A model generated the notes under the pieces. The model was given only the letters and a program-made list of their open reading frames with translations, did no database searches and was not told where the DNA came from. Source: Rhodobacteraceae bacterium HTCC2083 (GTDB lineage Bacteria; Pseudomonadota; Alphaproteobacteria; Rhodobacterales; Rhodobacteraceae). From it: 64,000 bases of DNA. Positions 25,683 through 34,896 of this stretch are shown in pieces; positions within the stretch are counted from its first letter, which is position 1, and each line of letters begins with the position of its first letter. The position numbers and the translations under genes are program-made. The stretch spans positions 252,017-316,016 of the forward strand of contig DS995276.1 in NCBI GenBank assembly GCA_000156115.1. The letters are read 5' to 3'.

Positions 25683-26447
25683 GCGATCACGCATCCTTCA
25701 GTGAAGATCTGATGATCATGCTTGGTGCTTATGTGGACGGTGCCCTCACAGCTGACGAATGCCAAACGGTGGACGAGATGGCCGCGAATGAACCGAGCAT
25801 CGCGGCGGAGCATGAAAACTTGTTCTTACTTAACACTGACCTTAATAGCGTGATGGACAGCCTCCTGGATATGCCCATCCCACCCGAAACGGCCCAGTCC
25901 GCCACCCCTGCACCGATGCCTGCGGACACAAACGCCACACCCTTGCGCGCGCTTGCCGCGTCTTTGGTGATTGGTGCGGCACTCGGCGCGGCTGGGATGT
26001 AGTTCTCGCAATCGGAAAGCGTACCAACCCAGCGAGTAGCAAGCGCGCGCAGTTGGCTGGCAGAGGTTGCAGAATACCGTCAGGTCTACGCAGCCACTTG
26101 GTTGAAGTTATCGGAAGCGAGCAGGCTCATATCGAGAGTTGGCTGAGCAAAGAGATTGGTGTGGATTTCAAAGTCCCCAATCTCAGCGATGCCGGTTGGA
26201 CCTTCCAAGGCGCGCGGCTTTTGGTCGTCGCCGGAAAACCTGTGGCGCAACTGATGTACACAAACGCTGAGGGCGCGGTCATCGCACTGAGTGGTTTGCA
26301 AAACAGATCTGGGACCACGGTAGAGCCTGCGCTACGCGCCTTCGGAGATGTGCACATGGCAACGTGGAAAAACACGACCGGAAGATTGTGGGTGACGCGC
26401 CTGACGCGCTCGAAGCACTGGCAAAGGCCGCCGCACCTTTCATCTAA
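25679..26447 (+). pseudogene. Anti-sigma factor pseudogene
   Basis: The cytoplasmic N-terminus (EDLMIMLGAYVDGALTADEC) and the start of a membrane segment (RALAASLVIGAALGAAGM) are intact up to a TAG at 26000-26002. The same frame then reads ARSWLAEVAEYRQVYAATW. A frame change near 26095 leads to VPNLSDAGWTFQGARLLVV and KPVAQLMYTNAEGAVIAL, and another near 26390 leads to IVGDAPDALEALAKAAAPFI and the true stop at 26445. This matches the transmembrane anti-sigma factors encoded beside ECF genes. At least three lesions are visible. It decayed together with its sigma partner. Confidence 0.85.
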
Positions 26448-26467
26448 TCGCTTCCCATAGAACCAAA

Positions 26468-26492
26468 AAAGGCACCCGATAAAGGTGCCTTT
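26468..26492. terminator. Bidirectional terminator between anti-sigma remnant and trpB
   Basis: AAAGGCACC (26468-26476) pairs with GGTGCCTTT (26484-26492) around loop CGATAAA. Runs of A on the left and T on the right allow termination in both directions, serving the plus-strand remnant and the minus-strand trpB, which ends at 26516. Confidence 0.8.
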
Positions 26493-26515
26493 CTATTGTC
26501 TAAATGAAAGCCTGC

Positions 26516-27763
26516 TTATTCAAACACGCGTCCCTCAGGGCCGCTCATGTCAAAGCCAAGGTGCTTCGCAACTGAGAAGATATCTTTGTCACCGCGACCA
26601 CACATGTTCATCACCAACAAATGATCTGACGGTAAATCACCCGCAATCTTCGTCACATGCGCGAGCGCGTGCGATGGCTCTAGCGCAGGAATGATCCCCT
26701 CAAGCGAACAGGACAATTGGAATGCCTCAAGCGCTTCTTTGTCAGTAATCGAGACATATTTCGCGCGACCAATTTCGTGCAACCACGCGTGCTCTGGCCC
26801 AATGCCCGGATAATCAAGGCCCGCTGAGATCGAATAGCCCTCTAGGATTTGGCCATCGTCATCTTGCAACAAGTAAGTGCGGTTGCCATGCAAAACACCG
26901 GGGCGACCGCCTGTGAGCGATGCGCAGTGCTCCATCTTCATGTTGACGCCTTTACCACCCGCCTCGACACCGATGATGTTCACGGATTTATCGTCAAGGA
27001 AGGGAAAAAACAGACCCATCGCGTTAGACCCGCCACCAATAGCGGCGATCACCGTGTCGGGCAAACGCCCTTCGGCCTCATGCAATTGCTCGCGGACTTC
27101 TTTGCCGATGATGCTTTGGAAATCGCGGACCATCGCAGGATACGGATGCGGACCCGCGACAGTGCCGATGCAATAGAACGTATCACGCACGTTGGTAACC
27201 CAATCGCGCAGCGCGTCGTTCATCGCGTCTTTCAATGTGCCCCGACCAGAAGTCACAGGGATCACTTCCGCCCCCAAAAGGCGCATACGGAACACGTTCG
27301 GCGCTTGGCGTTCCACGTCATGCGCGCCCATGTAAACGATGCATTTGAGACCAAATTTCGCACAGACCGTCGCCGTCGCAACACCGTGCTGACCCGCGCC
27401 AGTTTCCGCGATGATCCGCGTTTTGCCCATGCGACGCGCCAAAATGATCTGGCCAAGCACATTGTTAATCTTGTGCGCGCCCGTGTGATTTAGCTCGTCA
27501 CGTTTAAGATAAATCTTCGCGCCACCAAGATGCTCTGTCAGACGCTCTGCGTAATACAACGGTGACGGACGGCCCACATAATGCGTCCAAAGGTCGTGCA
27601 TTTCTGCCCAGAAATTCTCGTCCTCTTTGGCCTTTTCATACTCTTCCTCAAGGGACAGGATCAGCGGCATTAAAGTTTCGGACACAAAGCGTCCACCGAA
27701 ATCACCAAACCGTCCGTTTTCATCAGGACCGTTCATGAATGAATTGAAAAGATCGTCCGCCAT
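26516..27763 (-). CDS. trpB: Tryptophan synthase beta chain
   Basis: The 415-residue PLP enzyme joins indole and L-serine to make tryptophan. The PLP-binding Lys is in [14 protein letters not shown], the phosphate-binding loop is IGGGSNAMG, and ETGAGQHG is the serine-binding loop. It is full length. It lies in the order ihfB-lapA-trpF-(small broken gene)-trpB on one strand, as in Rhodobacterales where trpF and trpB are adjacent; trpA is not in the window. Confidence 0.97.
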   Translation of the reverse strand: MADDLFNSFMNGPDENGRFGDFGGRFVSETLMPLILSLEEEYEKAKEDENFWAEMHDLWTHYVGRPSPLYYAERLTEHLGGAKIYLKRDELNHTGAHKINNVLGQIILARRMGKTRIIAETGAGQHGVATATVCAKFGLKCIVYMGAHDVERQAPNVFRMRLLGAEVIPVTSGRGTLKDAMNDALRDWVTNVRDTFYCIGTVAGPHPYPAMVRDFQSIIGKEVREQLHEAEGRLPDTVIAAIGGGSNAMGLFFPFLDDKSVNIIGVEAGGKGVNMKMEHCASLTGGRPGVLHGNRTYLLQDDDGQILEGYSISAGLDYPGIGPEHAWLHEIGRAKYVSITDKEALEAFQLSCSLEGIIPALEPSHALAHVTKIAGDLPSDHLLVMNMCGRGDKDIFSVAKHLGFDMSGPEGRVFE

Positions 27764-27889
27764 AGTCTTATCTCCCTACGCTTGCCGCTTGGTATCGCCT
27801 GCGTTCACGCTCGTAAAGCGCTCTTAGCCATTCGGGGGCGACCAAGGGGCGACACTATCGAAAAAGCGCCAAATTTCATCATTAGCATA

Positions 27890-28287
27890 TCAGCGATCAT
27901 CAAATCCTATGGGCCGATCATGACCCGTTTTAGAGAGCGCTGCCAACTCGGCAACCGATTTAACGTCCAGTCTGAGATAGTGCGTCAGATGTCCATTGGA
28001 ATAGGCATTCGCACTTTCATTTCGTACGGCACCGTTCAAGTCGGCCCAACGACTTAGCAAGGCAGGCACACTCGGAACCCCGGTCACGGGATCGCCTGTC
28101 ATCGCAACCACATCATCGTCGCGCCCTTGAATATGTAATCTGGCACGCAATGCTCTGGATCACAGGTCTGCCAATCCCGCGCGCTTATATTTCCCGCGAC
28201 CGCAACGATTGCCGCGAAGGCATCCGCGCGCACGCGCAAGCTGCCAATAAGTGAAAGGAAAACAGTCGCGATCAAGCGCCACGTCAA
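27890..28287 (-). pseudogene. Frameshifted small exported protein between trpF and trpB
   Basis: The frame starting with TTG at 28287 ([24 protein letters not shown]) encodes a signal peptide and ends at 28099. In an overlapping frame, 27890-28150 reads GRDDDVVAMTGDPVTGVPSVPALLSRW, continuing in the same direction. One frameshift near 28120-28135 would join them to a protein of about 130 residues. I do not recognise the family. It could be a genuine frameshift or a single sequencing error, since trpF and trpB on either side are intact. Confidence 0.45.
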
Positions 28288-28964
28288 ATGCGCGCGCCTT
28301 TGACAAAGGCTGTGATCAACGCCGCATCTTTTTGCCCGGGGGTTGCCTCTACACCTGAACTCACGTCGACCTGCCGTGTACCTGTCATGCGCACGGCCTC
28401 AGCGACGTTGTCTGGCGTCAAACCGCCCGCAAGCATCCACGGCACGCCAATCTCACGCCCTGCTAGCAAACGCCAATCAAAAGCCAGCCCGTTGCCCCCA
28501 GGCAGCGCCGCATTTTTCGGCGGCTTCGCATCAATCAAAAGCTGATCCGCGACCGTCGCATACTGATCAATCGCAGGCAGATCACTGGCATCTGCGACAC
28601 CGATAGCTTTCATCACAGGTAGGCCATAGCGCGCCTTCAACTCTGTGACACGTTCAGGCGTTTCGTGACCATGTAGCTGTAACATATCAAGCGGCACAGA
28701 TGCGGTAATCGCATCCAGCAAGTCATCGCTGGCATTCACCACCAACGCTACTTTGGCAATCCCCATCGGAACCTCGATCGCAAGCACTTGCGCGTCTTGT
28801 ACACTCAGGTTTCGTGGTGATTTCTCGAAGAAAACGAAGCCAACGTAGTTTGCGCCCGCGTCACTTGCCGCTTTGACGTCAGTCAATGTAGTCAGGCCGC
28901 AAATCTTTACGGACGTGCCGCTGCTCCGCTCAAAGCCATCACCCGGAGCCACCAAGATAGGCAT
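28284..28964 (-). CDS. trpF: Phosphoribosylanthranilate isomerase
   Basis: The 226-residue TIM-barrel enzyme converts N-(5-phosphoribosyl)anthranilate to CdRP in tryptophan synthesis. Catalytic Cys and Asp are in VKICGLTT and HPFD-equivalent segments; further markers are [34 protein letters not shown] and VDVSSGVE with its phosphate-binding context. It has an N-terminal extension of ~16 residues before VKICGL compared with the family norm, so a later start is possible. The gap to lapA upstream is 5 bp. Confidence 0.95.
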   Translation of the reverse strand: MPILVAPGDGFERSSGTSVKICGLTTLTDVKAASDAGANYVGFVFFEKSPRNLSVQDAQVLAIEVPMGIAKVALVVNASDDLLDAITASVPLDMLQLHGHETPERVTELKARYGLPVMKAIGVADASDLPAIDQYATVADQLLIDAKPPKNAALPGGNGLAFDWRLLAGREIGVPWMLAGGLTPDNVAEAVRMTGTRQVDVSSGVEATPGQKDAALITAFVKGARI

Positions 28965-28969
28965 CGCGC

Positions 28970-29320
28970 TTAGCTCGCTTCGTCCAAAATCGCGAGGACA
29001 TCATCTTTGCCCTCGTGCTTGTCTGCTTTCAAACGCTTGATTTCGCGACGCATGCGATCCATCTCACGGCGCTGCGCTGCGGCTTCTGCGCGTTGTCTGT
29101 GTTCGCGGATCCACTCCCAGAGGAACCCAACCAAAAGTCCAACGCCCACGCCGCCAAAAATAACAACAAACAATGGCAAGTTGATCGAATACTCCATGCC
29201 CATTAGTCCTGCCAAATCTGCGGGCAACATTTCTAACATAACCATCTCGCGGTTTGCGAGTGAAACACACACAAGAACCACCGCAATCGCGGCGAGCAGC
29301 AAGTACTTAAGATAACGCAT
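28970..29320 (-). CDS. LapA-domain membrane protein
   Basis: The 116-residue protein has two membrane helices ([17 protein letters not shown] and [23 protein letters not shown]) followed by a basic cytoplasmic coiled coil ([22 protein letters not shown]). This matches the LapA domain (formerly DUF1049), linked in enterobacteria to control of lipopolysaccharide assembly through LpxC turnover. It is 3 bp downstream of ihfB and 5 bp upstream of trpF, a conserved Rhodobacterales order. Confidence 0.85.
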   Translation of the reverse strand: MRYLKYLLLAAIAVVLVCVSLANREMVMLEMLPADLAGLMGMEYSINLPLFVVIFGGVGVGLLVGFLWEWIREHRQRAEAAAQRREMDRMRREIKRLKADKHEGKDDVLAILDEAS

Positions 29321-29323
29321 GAA

Positions 29324-29605
29324 TTACTTTCCGTTCAGCCGATCACGCAGCAATTTTCCGGTCTTGAAAAAAGGCACGTGCTTTTCCTCAACAGGCACAG
29401 ACTCACCCGTTCGTGGGTTACGCCCGACGCGCGCATCACGCTTTTTGACAGAGAAGGCACCAAAGCCGCGCAGCTCGACCCGATCACCGCGTGCCATCGT
29501 TTCGGTGATTTCTTCAAAGACAGTATTTACGATACGCTCGACGTCGCGTTGATAAAGATGCGGATTTTCGTCAGCCAGTTTTTGGATCAATTCGGATCGT
29601 ATCAT
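29324..29605 (-). CDS. ihfB: Integration host factor subunit beta
   Basis: The 93-residue protein has the IHF/HU fold: [17 protein letters not shown], then [14 protein letters not shown] and the minor-groove arm [24 protein letters not shown] with the intercalating Pro. As a heterodimer with IhfA it bends DNA for recombination, transcription and phage integration. It is first in the ihfB-lapA-trpF-trpB run. The 233 bp upstream, to the HlyD gene, contain no further gene. Confidence 0.95.
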   Translation of the reverse strand: MIRSELIQKLADENPHLYQRDVERIVNTVFEEITETMARGDRVELRGFGAFSVKKRDARVGRNPRTGESVPVEEKHVPFFKTGKLLRDRLNGK

Positions 29606-29838
29606 TGCGTAGCGCCCCCAGTTTTCCGCGTCCCGCGTGGCAGCAAGGACTTAAGTGACAACTATATGCACTTTCGCGATTTGGAAAAGGGCCAAGCGTC
29701 AGATCAGTACAAATTGCCCCTCAAAAAAGAGATTTTTTTTACAAAGTCCCGTTTTCAATGGCATTTTTCGTGAATTCCAGCCGCAAAATCTGCGAATATC
29801 GATTCGCAGACGACAACGATCAGGCTCCTTAAACCTCA

Positions 29839-30795
29839 CTAGGATGGATCTGCCAGGCGTTCCACTTCCACAGCTTCGTTCAAAAAGAGCTGGGGGGCGC
29901 AGGCTTCATTCACATCAATCGAGGATTTGACATATTGGTTTTCCAAATCCGCTTCGGTTCCGATCCATGTGAACTTTCCTTCGCATGTCTCGCCATTGAT
30001 GCGCGCAATTGTGACCGCTGCCCCGACTTCGATGCCGGTCTCTGCGCGCGAAACAAGCTGCGCCACATTAACAAACACTTCGACCGCTTTTTCATGTGGC
30101 GCATAGATCTGCGCAGCGGACGCCCCTGCACTCACGCAATCACCAACCTTGGGATCAAACCCAAGCAATACCCCATCGAATGGCGCGCGCAGGGTCAGCG
30201 CATCCAAACCAACCTGCTGTGATTGCACATCCAGCTTGCCAATTTCCAAAGCAATTTGCGCTCGTTTCTTCGCTGACACCGCACTGGCTTGCGTTTCGCT
30301 GGCTTGATCCGCCGCAAAAGTCGCATTCATCAAACGGCTTTCCACAGCCTCCATAGCGGTTTCATTAAGCAATCCTCTGCGAAAGATCTTTTCATTGCGC
30401 GCGAATTCTTTACCCACCAGCTCTAGCTCTTGCACGCGCCGCTCAACGCTCGCTTGCGCCGCATCTATGGCCAGTTGACGTTCAAAAACCGCCGCTTCCA
30501 AATCCAGAACACGCGCCTCTGCGGTCTTTTGTTTAAGCTCCGCTTCGCGGGCATCCAATTCCACAAGAATTTGCCCAGCCTTGGCCATACCAGAGCGACG
30601 AACAGGTTCTGCAACAGCAACGATACAGCCCCCCTTTTCATAAGAAATTCCGGTGATTTCATCCGCAAAGACGGTGCCCGCCAAACGGATCGGATCAACA
30701 GCTGTGGTTTGTGCGGCCAGCGGTGTACCGCTCAATAGGCAGACAAGCACTGCACTTTTAAGCAACACAACTCTCGCATCAGAATAATTCACCAT
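29839..30795 (-). CDS. HlyD/RND-type periplasmic adaptor protein (orphan)
   Basis: The 318-residue protein has a signal peptide (LLKSAVLVCLLSGTPLAAQ), a split lipoyl/barrel-sandwich region (EPVRRSGMAKAGQILVELDAREAEL and LRAPFDGVLLGFDPKVGDCV), a long coiled-coil hairpin between them, and a beta-barrel domain near the C-terminus. Adaptors of this type link inner-membrane pumps to outer-membrane channels. No pump or TolC gene adjoins it, so its partner is elsewhere or lost. I start at the ATG at 30795, preceded by GAGGTGA; the frame is open to 30915. It is divergent from pobA. Confidence 0.82.
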   Translation of the reverse strand: MVNYSDARVVLLKSAVLVCLLSGTPLAAQTTAVDPIRLAGTVFADEITGISYEKGGCIVAVAEPVRRSGMAKAGQILVELDAREAELKQKTAEARVLDLEAAVFERQLAIDAAQASVERRVQELELVGKEFARNEKIFRRGLLNETAMEAVESRLMNATFAADQASETQASAVSAKKRAQIALEIGKLDVQSQQVGLDALTLRAPFDGVLLGFDPKVGDCVSAGASAAQIYAPHEKAVEVFVNVAQLVSRAETGIEVGAAVTIARINGETCEGKFTWIGTEADLENQYVKSSIDVNEACAPQLFLNEAVEVERLADPS

Positions 30796-30993
30796 GACGT
30801 CACCTCGCATCAGCTTCCGGTATTTGGTCGAATGATGAGCATGCTCGCCGCTTATAGCAAGAGCTTTGAGATCTTGACGATCAACTCGGTCGGAAATGGA
30901 TCTAGGCGACGTCATCCTCTAGCGGATAAAACTGTAGATATGTACGGACTCTCGGGACACACTAAGAAAATAAAACAAATCAGAAAGACAACC

Positions 30994-32163
30994 ATGAAAA
31001 CTCAAGTAGCAATTATCGGGGGCGGACCGTCGGGGCTTTTGTTGGCGCGGCTCTTACAAACACGCGGGATCGAAAGTGTTGTGCTCGAACGCAAAACAAA
31101 AGCCTATGTATTAGGACGCATACGAGCTGGCGTTCTTGAACAAGGGCTTGTGAGCCTGATGGAACAAGCAGGTTGCGCCGATCGCTTGCATGCCGAGGGC
31201 ATTGCGCACGATGGAACATTGATTTCTTACGGTGATGAGATGTTTCGCGTCAACTTTACCGAACATACAGGTAAGCCCGTTATGGTCTACGGACAAACCG
31301 AAGTGACCCGTGATTTATACGGCGGGCTTGAACAAAGCAGTGCTCAGATCGTTTTTAATGCTGAAGACGTGGTAATCCACAATGCACACACCGACAAACC
31401 GCATGTCACTTACGTTGTTGATGGGAAACCCAATCGTATCAACTGTGAGTTTGTTGCTGGCTGCGATGGCTTTCACGGGGTTAGCCGCCAAACCATTCCC
31501 ATAGAGGTGCGGCGCGAATATGAGAAAGTCTATCCTTTCGGATGGCTTGGTATTCTGTCAGAAACCCCGCCCGTCAATCACGAACTGATCTACGCCAATT
31601 CACCCCGCGGATTTGCACTTTGCTCAATGCGTAACGAGAACCTGAGCCGCTATTACATACAATGTTCGCTGAATGATAAGCCCGAGAACTGGAGCGACGA
31701 CGCGTTCTGGCACGAGCTAAAACGCCGCATTCCAACAGATCAGGCGGACAAACTCGTTACAGGACCCAGCATCGAAAAATCTATCGCACCGCTTAGATCT
31801 TTTGTGACGGAACCTATGCGCTGGGGCCGCTTGTTTCTTTGCGGCGATGCAGCCCATATCGTGCCACCGACAGGTGCCAAAGGGTTGAACACGGCTGCAT
31901 CTGATGTTCACTACCTCTTCAATGGATTGCGCGACTACTACGAAAACCAAAGCACCAACGGTATCGACAAGTATTCAGAAAAAGCACTTGCACGAGTCTG
32001 GAAAGCCGAACGCTTCAGTTGGTGGTTTTCCTCTTTGATGCATAGCTATCCCGATCAATCCGAATTTGACCTTAAAATGCAAATCGCTGAATTGGAGTTT
32101 TTGCGCTCAAACAGAGCGGCGCAACAGGCGATGGCAGAGAATTATGTTGGATTGCCTTATTGA
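30994..32163 (+). CDS. pobA: 4-hydroxybenzoate 3-monooxygenase
   Basis: The 389-residue flavoprotein hydroxylates 4-hydroxybenzoate to protocatechuate with NAD(P)H and O2. Motifs are the FAD Rossmann loop IIGGGPSGLLLARLL, the GRIRAGVLEQG segment, the CDGFHG (DG) motif and GDAAHIVPPTGAKGLN (GD). Length matches the family. The usual divergent regulator PobR is absent, and a HlyD gene occupies that side. Protocatechuate-cleaving pca genes are not in the window. The ATG at 30994 follows an A-rich leader; the homology begins there. Confidence 0.95.
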   Translation: MKTQVAIIGGGPSGLLLARLLQTRGIESVVLERKTKAYVLGRIRAGVLEQGLVSLMEQAGCADRLHAEGIAHDGTLISYGDEMFRVNFTEHTGKPVMVYGQTEVTRDLYGGLEQSSAQIVFNAEDVVIHNAHTDKPHVTYVVDGKPNRINCEFVAGCDGFHGVSRQTIPIEVRREYEKVYPFGWLGILSETPPVNHELIYANSPRGFALCSMRNENLSRYYIQCSLNDKPENWSDDAFWHELKRRIPTDQADKLVTGPSIEKSIAPLRSFVTEPMRWGRLFLCGDAAHIVPPTGAKGLNTAASDVHYLFNGLRDYYENQSTNGIDKYSEKALARVWKAERFSWWFSSLMHSYPDQSEFDLKMQIAELEFLRSNRAAQQAMAENYVGLPY

Positions 32164-32366
32164 ACGGACCATTGCTGTGTACCTCCATCATGAGATTTAA
32201 AGCCAAACACTCAGACGGCTCTGCTCAAAAACAAATTAAGTACCTGAATTTGTTATAAAATTCTAAAAAATTTATTTCTAGCACGAATAATTTCTGGAAG
32301 AAAAGCATTGAATACGCTTACACCGCAATCGCAAAAAGGACACTCAAGGCAGTTTCAGGGAAACGC

Positions 32367-33157
32367 ATGCAACAACCGAACATAGTTTTCGTCGTGACCG
32401 ACCAGATGTCAGCAAAAGCGCTTCCTTTTTAGGGGCATGAAGTGGTCAAAGCACCCGCACTATCCCGACTTGCACGGGAAGGCTTCGTGTTTGAAAATAA
32501 CTATTGCAATTCGCCGTTGTGCGGACCGTCGCGACTGTCGATGATATCGGGTCGCTAAACGTCAAAAGTCGGTGGGTATGACAATGCTCCAGAGTTTTCT
32601 GTCAGCCACTCCTACCTTTGCGCACTACCTTCGTTTGGCAGGGTATCAAACATGTCTTTCGGGCAAGATGCATTTCGCAGGTCCAGATCAACTGCACGAG
32701 TATGAGGAACGTTTGACGACGGATATCTATCCCTCAGACTTTTGTTGGATGCCGAATTGGTCAGAACCGGACGCAAAAGTCGCGTTCCAAGACATACAAA
32801 ACGTCATTGAGACGGGGCCGTGCCTCGCCTCAATGCAGATTGACTACGAAGATGACGTGAACACTCAGGCAGTCAGATGGCTCTATGACCGTCGCGCGAA
32901 GGGTGAGCGAAACGGTCTCACTGCTCAATATGCTCCCCACATTTGCAGACATCGGCGGGGCGCTAGATCAGGTCTTGAAAATGAAAGGCTGCTCTCTCGT
33001 TCCGGCATTGACAGGTGATCCTATCAAAGATCGAACCGTCCCTGCTGAATTCCTCGCAGAAGGGGTTTTTGATCCAACTTTCCTTTTGATCCACCAACCG
33101 AACCAATTAGAATGGCGAACAGCACAGAGGGCTGCATCAAACTATCTAATCCTTTGA
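32367..33157 (+). pseudogene. Choline-sulfatase pseudogene (betC-like)
   Basis: The first frame starts at 32367 with PNIVFVVTDQMSAKALPF, then meets a TAG in place of a codon before GHEVVKAPALSRLAREGF. The formylglycine-type motif CGPSR (SPLCGPSRLSMISGR) is preserved but followed by a TAA. 32572-32900 carries YLRLAGYQTCLSGKMHF, HEYEERLTTDIYPSDF and related choline-sulfatase signatures in another frame. 32885-33157 carries a C-terminal piece (VSLLNMLPTFADIGG...). The middle of the protein is missing. The intact enzyme would release choline from choline-O-sulfate. Several stops and a deletion show it is dead. Confidence 0.85.
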
Positions 33158-33180
33158 GAAACGCTTCTATCGGTGTCCGC

Positions 33181-33828
33181 CTAAAAATATGTCAGCATTA
33201 ATGCGCGCGTCGCACTTGGGAGCTGATCATAGAGCCAAATGCTATCAGGCGTTTTGATTTGCAGCATCGTACGAAAAACGATGACGACCGCAAAGCTGGA
33301 TGCGATACCATTTAAAGTCCGGCGCAGACTGCGATAGCCTAAACGCCATGTAAGGAACGAGCCAAGAAGAAGCGTCGAGACAAGGTAACCAAGGATCGGC
33401 ACGATCAATGTATAGCCGATGAAATAGACAACCTATTCAAGGGCGGCCACGTATTTGGTGAGTTCAAATTAAGCACTTGTCGGAAGTAAGAACCGCTTGC
33501 GCAATGCGGTCTATTTCCGAGACTCACGCGGATTCCAAAGCGCCGCCGGCACGAAGATCAGAAGACACAGCATCGGTGCAACCCATGACTGCTTCAAGAT
33601 ACGGCCAAAGCGCGTACGCGCCCTTCGATGTCCGTAAGACCAAATTGATAAGCGATATAGGTACCAAACTCATCGGGAAGCTTTCGAGCATACCAGCCCG
33701 TTTTTATCCAAAAGAACGCGAGGAAAAACAACGCAATCACTGCGGCAAAAATCAAGACTGGAAAGTCCCCACGCTTGCGCGAGAACTTGAAAAGATCTTC
33801 GACCTTCAGCTTTTTATCAGGCGGGCAT
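33181..33828 (-). pseudogene. TctB-like tripartite tricarboxylate transporter subunit, broken
   Basis: Minus-strand pieces in three frames read like a small membrane protein. The first is KLKVEDLFKFSRKRGDFPVL followed by a hydrophobic helix and WYARKLPDEFGTY; then GRILKQSWVAPMLCLLIFVPAA; then VPILGYLVSTLLLGSFLTWRLGYRSLRR to the end. Size, helix pattern and the repeated-helix plan suit the TctB (DUF1468) small permease subunit. Frameshifts near 33620 and stops between 33410 and 33530 break it. The assignment to TctB is by general resemblance. Confidence 0.55.
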
Positions 33829-34078
33829 TTGCTTTAAAAAGCGTGACCCTGCTCAATCGGCAAACCGTCCTGAAACAGTTACAGATCATCTGAGGAATGC
33901 ATTTCAGTCGTCATGATTTCAGCGCACCAAACCACGGTCAGCAGTTGTGAAAACCGTTTTCCATTCTGTAAAAGTTCATCGCGATACTTTCTATTTTCAC
34001 TTTGCTGAGCGGTTTAGTAATTAAGAAGGCTCTTCTTAGAGTCTAAAAATAAAAAACTTTAAAGTTAAAGCAATTTAA

Positions 34079-34492
34079 TCAAGAACCCAGCGCAAAATCA
34101 CCAATATGAGCTGTCGCCTCGATCTCAATCAAAGCATCATCTTCGACAAGACCGCTGACAATGATCATCGACATCGCTGGAAAGTGCTTGCCGAACACAT
34201 CGCGATAAGCACGGCCCACTTCAGCTTGATGCGCAACATACTCGGCCTTGTTCGTCACAAACCAAGTCAGTCGCGTGACATCACTGATTTGCCCTCCCGC
34301 CGTTTCAACAATCGCCGCGATATTGCGCAACGCTTGACTCATCTGAGGAATAAACCCGCCCTCGACGATCTGCTTATTTTCATCCCAGCCAATTTGGCCA
34401 CCGATGTGCAGGGTTCCGTCCTTAGTCAACATGCCATTCGCATACCCTTTGGCGGGCAACCAACCACTCGGATGGATCGTTTCATGTGTCAT
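34079..34492 (-). CDS. RidA/YjgF family protein of the anthranilate operon
   Basis: The 137-residue protein has the RidA fold: GTLHIGGQIGWDENKQIVEG, SQALRNIAAIVETAGG, VTRLTWFVTNKAEY and DALIEIEATAHIG. Canonical RidA has a carboxylate-binding Arg in a FPARS context; here the segment is FPAMSM, so that Arg is replaced by Met. Classic members hydrolyse enamine/imine intermediates to ketone and ammonia. It is last in the operon and overlaps the thioesterase gene by 4 bp. I infer that it helps remove the amino group from a cyclic enamine CoA ester formed in the pathway. Confidence 0.88.
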   Translation of the reverse strand: MTHETIHPSGWLPAKGYANGMLTKDGTLHIGGQIGWDENKQIVEGGFIPQMSQALRNIAAIVETAGGQISDVTRLTWFVTNKAEYVAHQAEVGRAYRDVFGKHFPAMSMIIVSGLVEDDALIEIEATAHIGDFALGS

Positions 34493-34896
34493 GCAGAGGT
34501 TTCCTTAAATTCGAGCAGTTTCGCGCGAAGCAGAGCGCACCATGGCGCAGCTTTGCTATTCTTATTGATGTTCACAAGGGTCGCTGTCGTGTCAAAGCGA
34601 AGCTGATCAGCGCAAAAGGCTTTGAGATTATACTCAGTAGAGCTTGTTCCGATCTTTGTGATCCCCAGCTTCAAAACCAAATGATCCCCATGACGCGAAG
34701 GGGCCACAAACCGCGTTTGTATTTGGACTGTGGGAACGCCGCCAGAAGTGTGAAAGTCTTCAAATGGCACCCCAAGCGCCTGATCGAAAAAAGCTTCGAC
34801 GCAATCATTCATCATTTCAAAATAGCGTGGATAAAACACAATTCCGGCTGGATCACAGTGTTTGAATAAGACCTTTTGTGGCATCTCAAACGTCAT
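34489..34896 (-). CDS. Hot-dog thioesterase, 4-hydroxybenzoyl-CoA thioesterase family
   Basis: The 135-residue protein has the 4-HBT active-site segment KHCDPAGIVFYPRYFEMMND with the nucleophilic Asp, and QTRFVAPSRHGDHL typical of the AroE/YbgC branch. It would hydrolyse aryl- or acyl-CoA esters. In 2-aminobenzoate gene clusters such an enzyme is thought to free CoA from dead-end intermediates or act on a pathway ester. It overlaps the ligase upstream and the RidA gene downstream by 4 bp each. Confidence 0.88.
   Translation of the reverse strand: MTFEMPQKVLFKHCDPAGIVFYPRYFEMMNDCVEAFFDQALGVPFEDFHTSGGVPTVQIQTRFVAPSRHGDHLVLKLGITKIGTSSTEYNLKAFCADQLRFDTTATLVNINKNSKAAPWCALLRAKLLEFKETSA

Noticed and set aside
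26849-27493. 214-residue plus-strand frame
   Set aside because: Complement of trpB; Arg/His-rich shadow translation without family features.
33477-33893. 138-residue plus-strand frame
   Set aside because: The minus strand here carries recognisable TctB-like membrane segments, so the plus frame is a shadow of that pseudogene.
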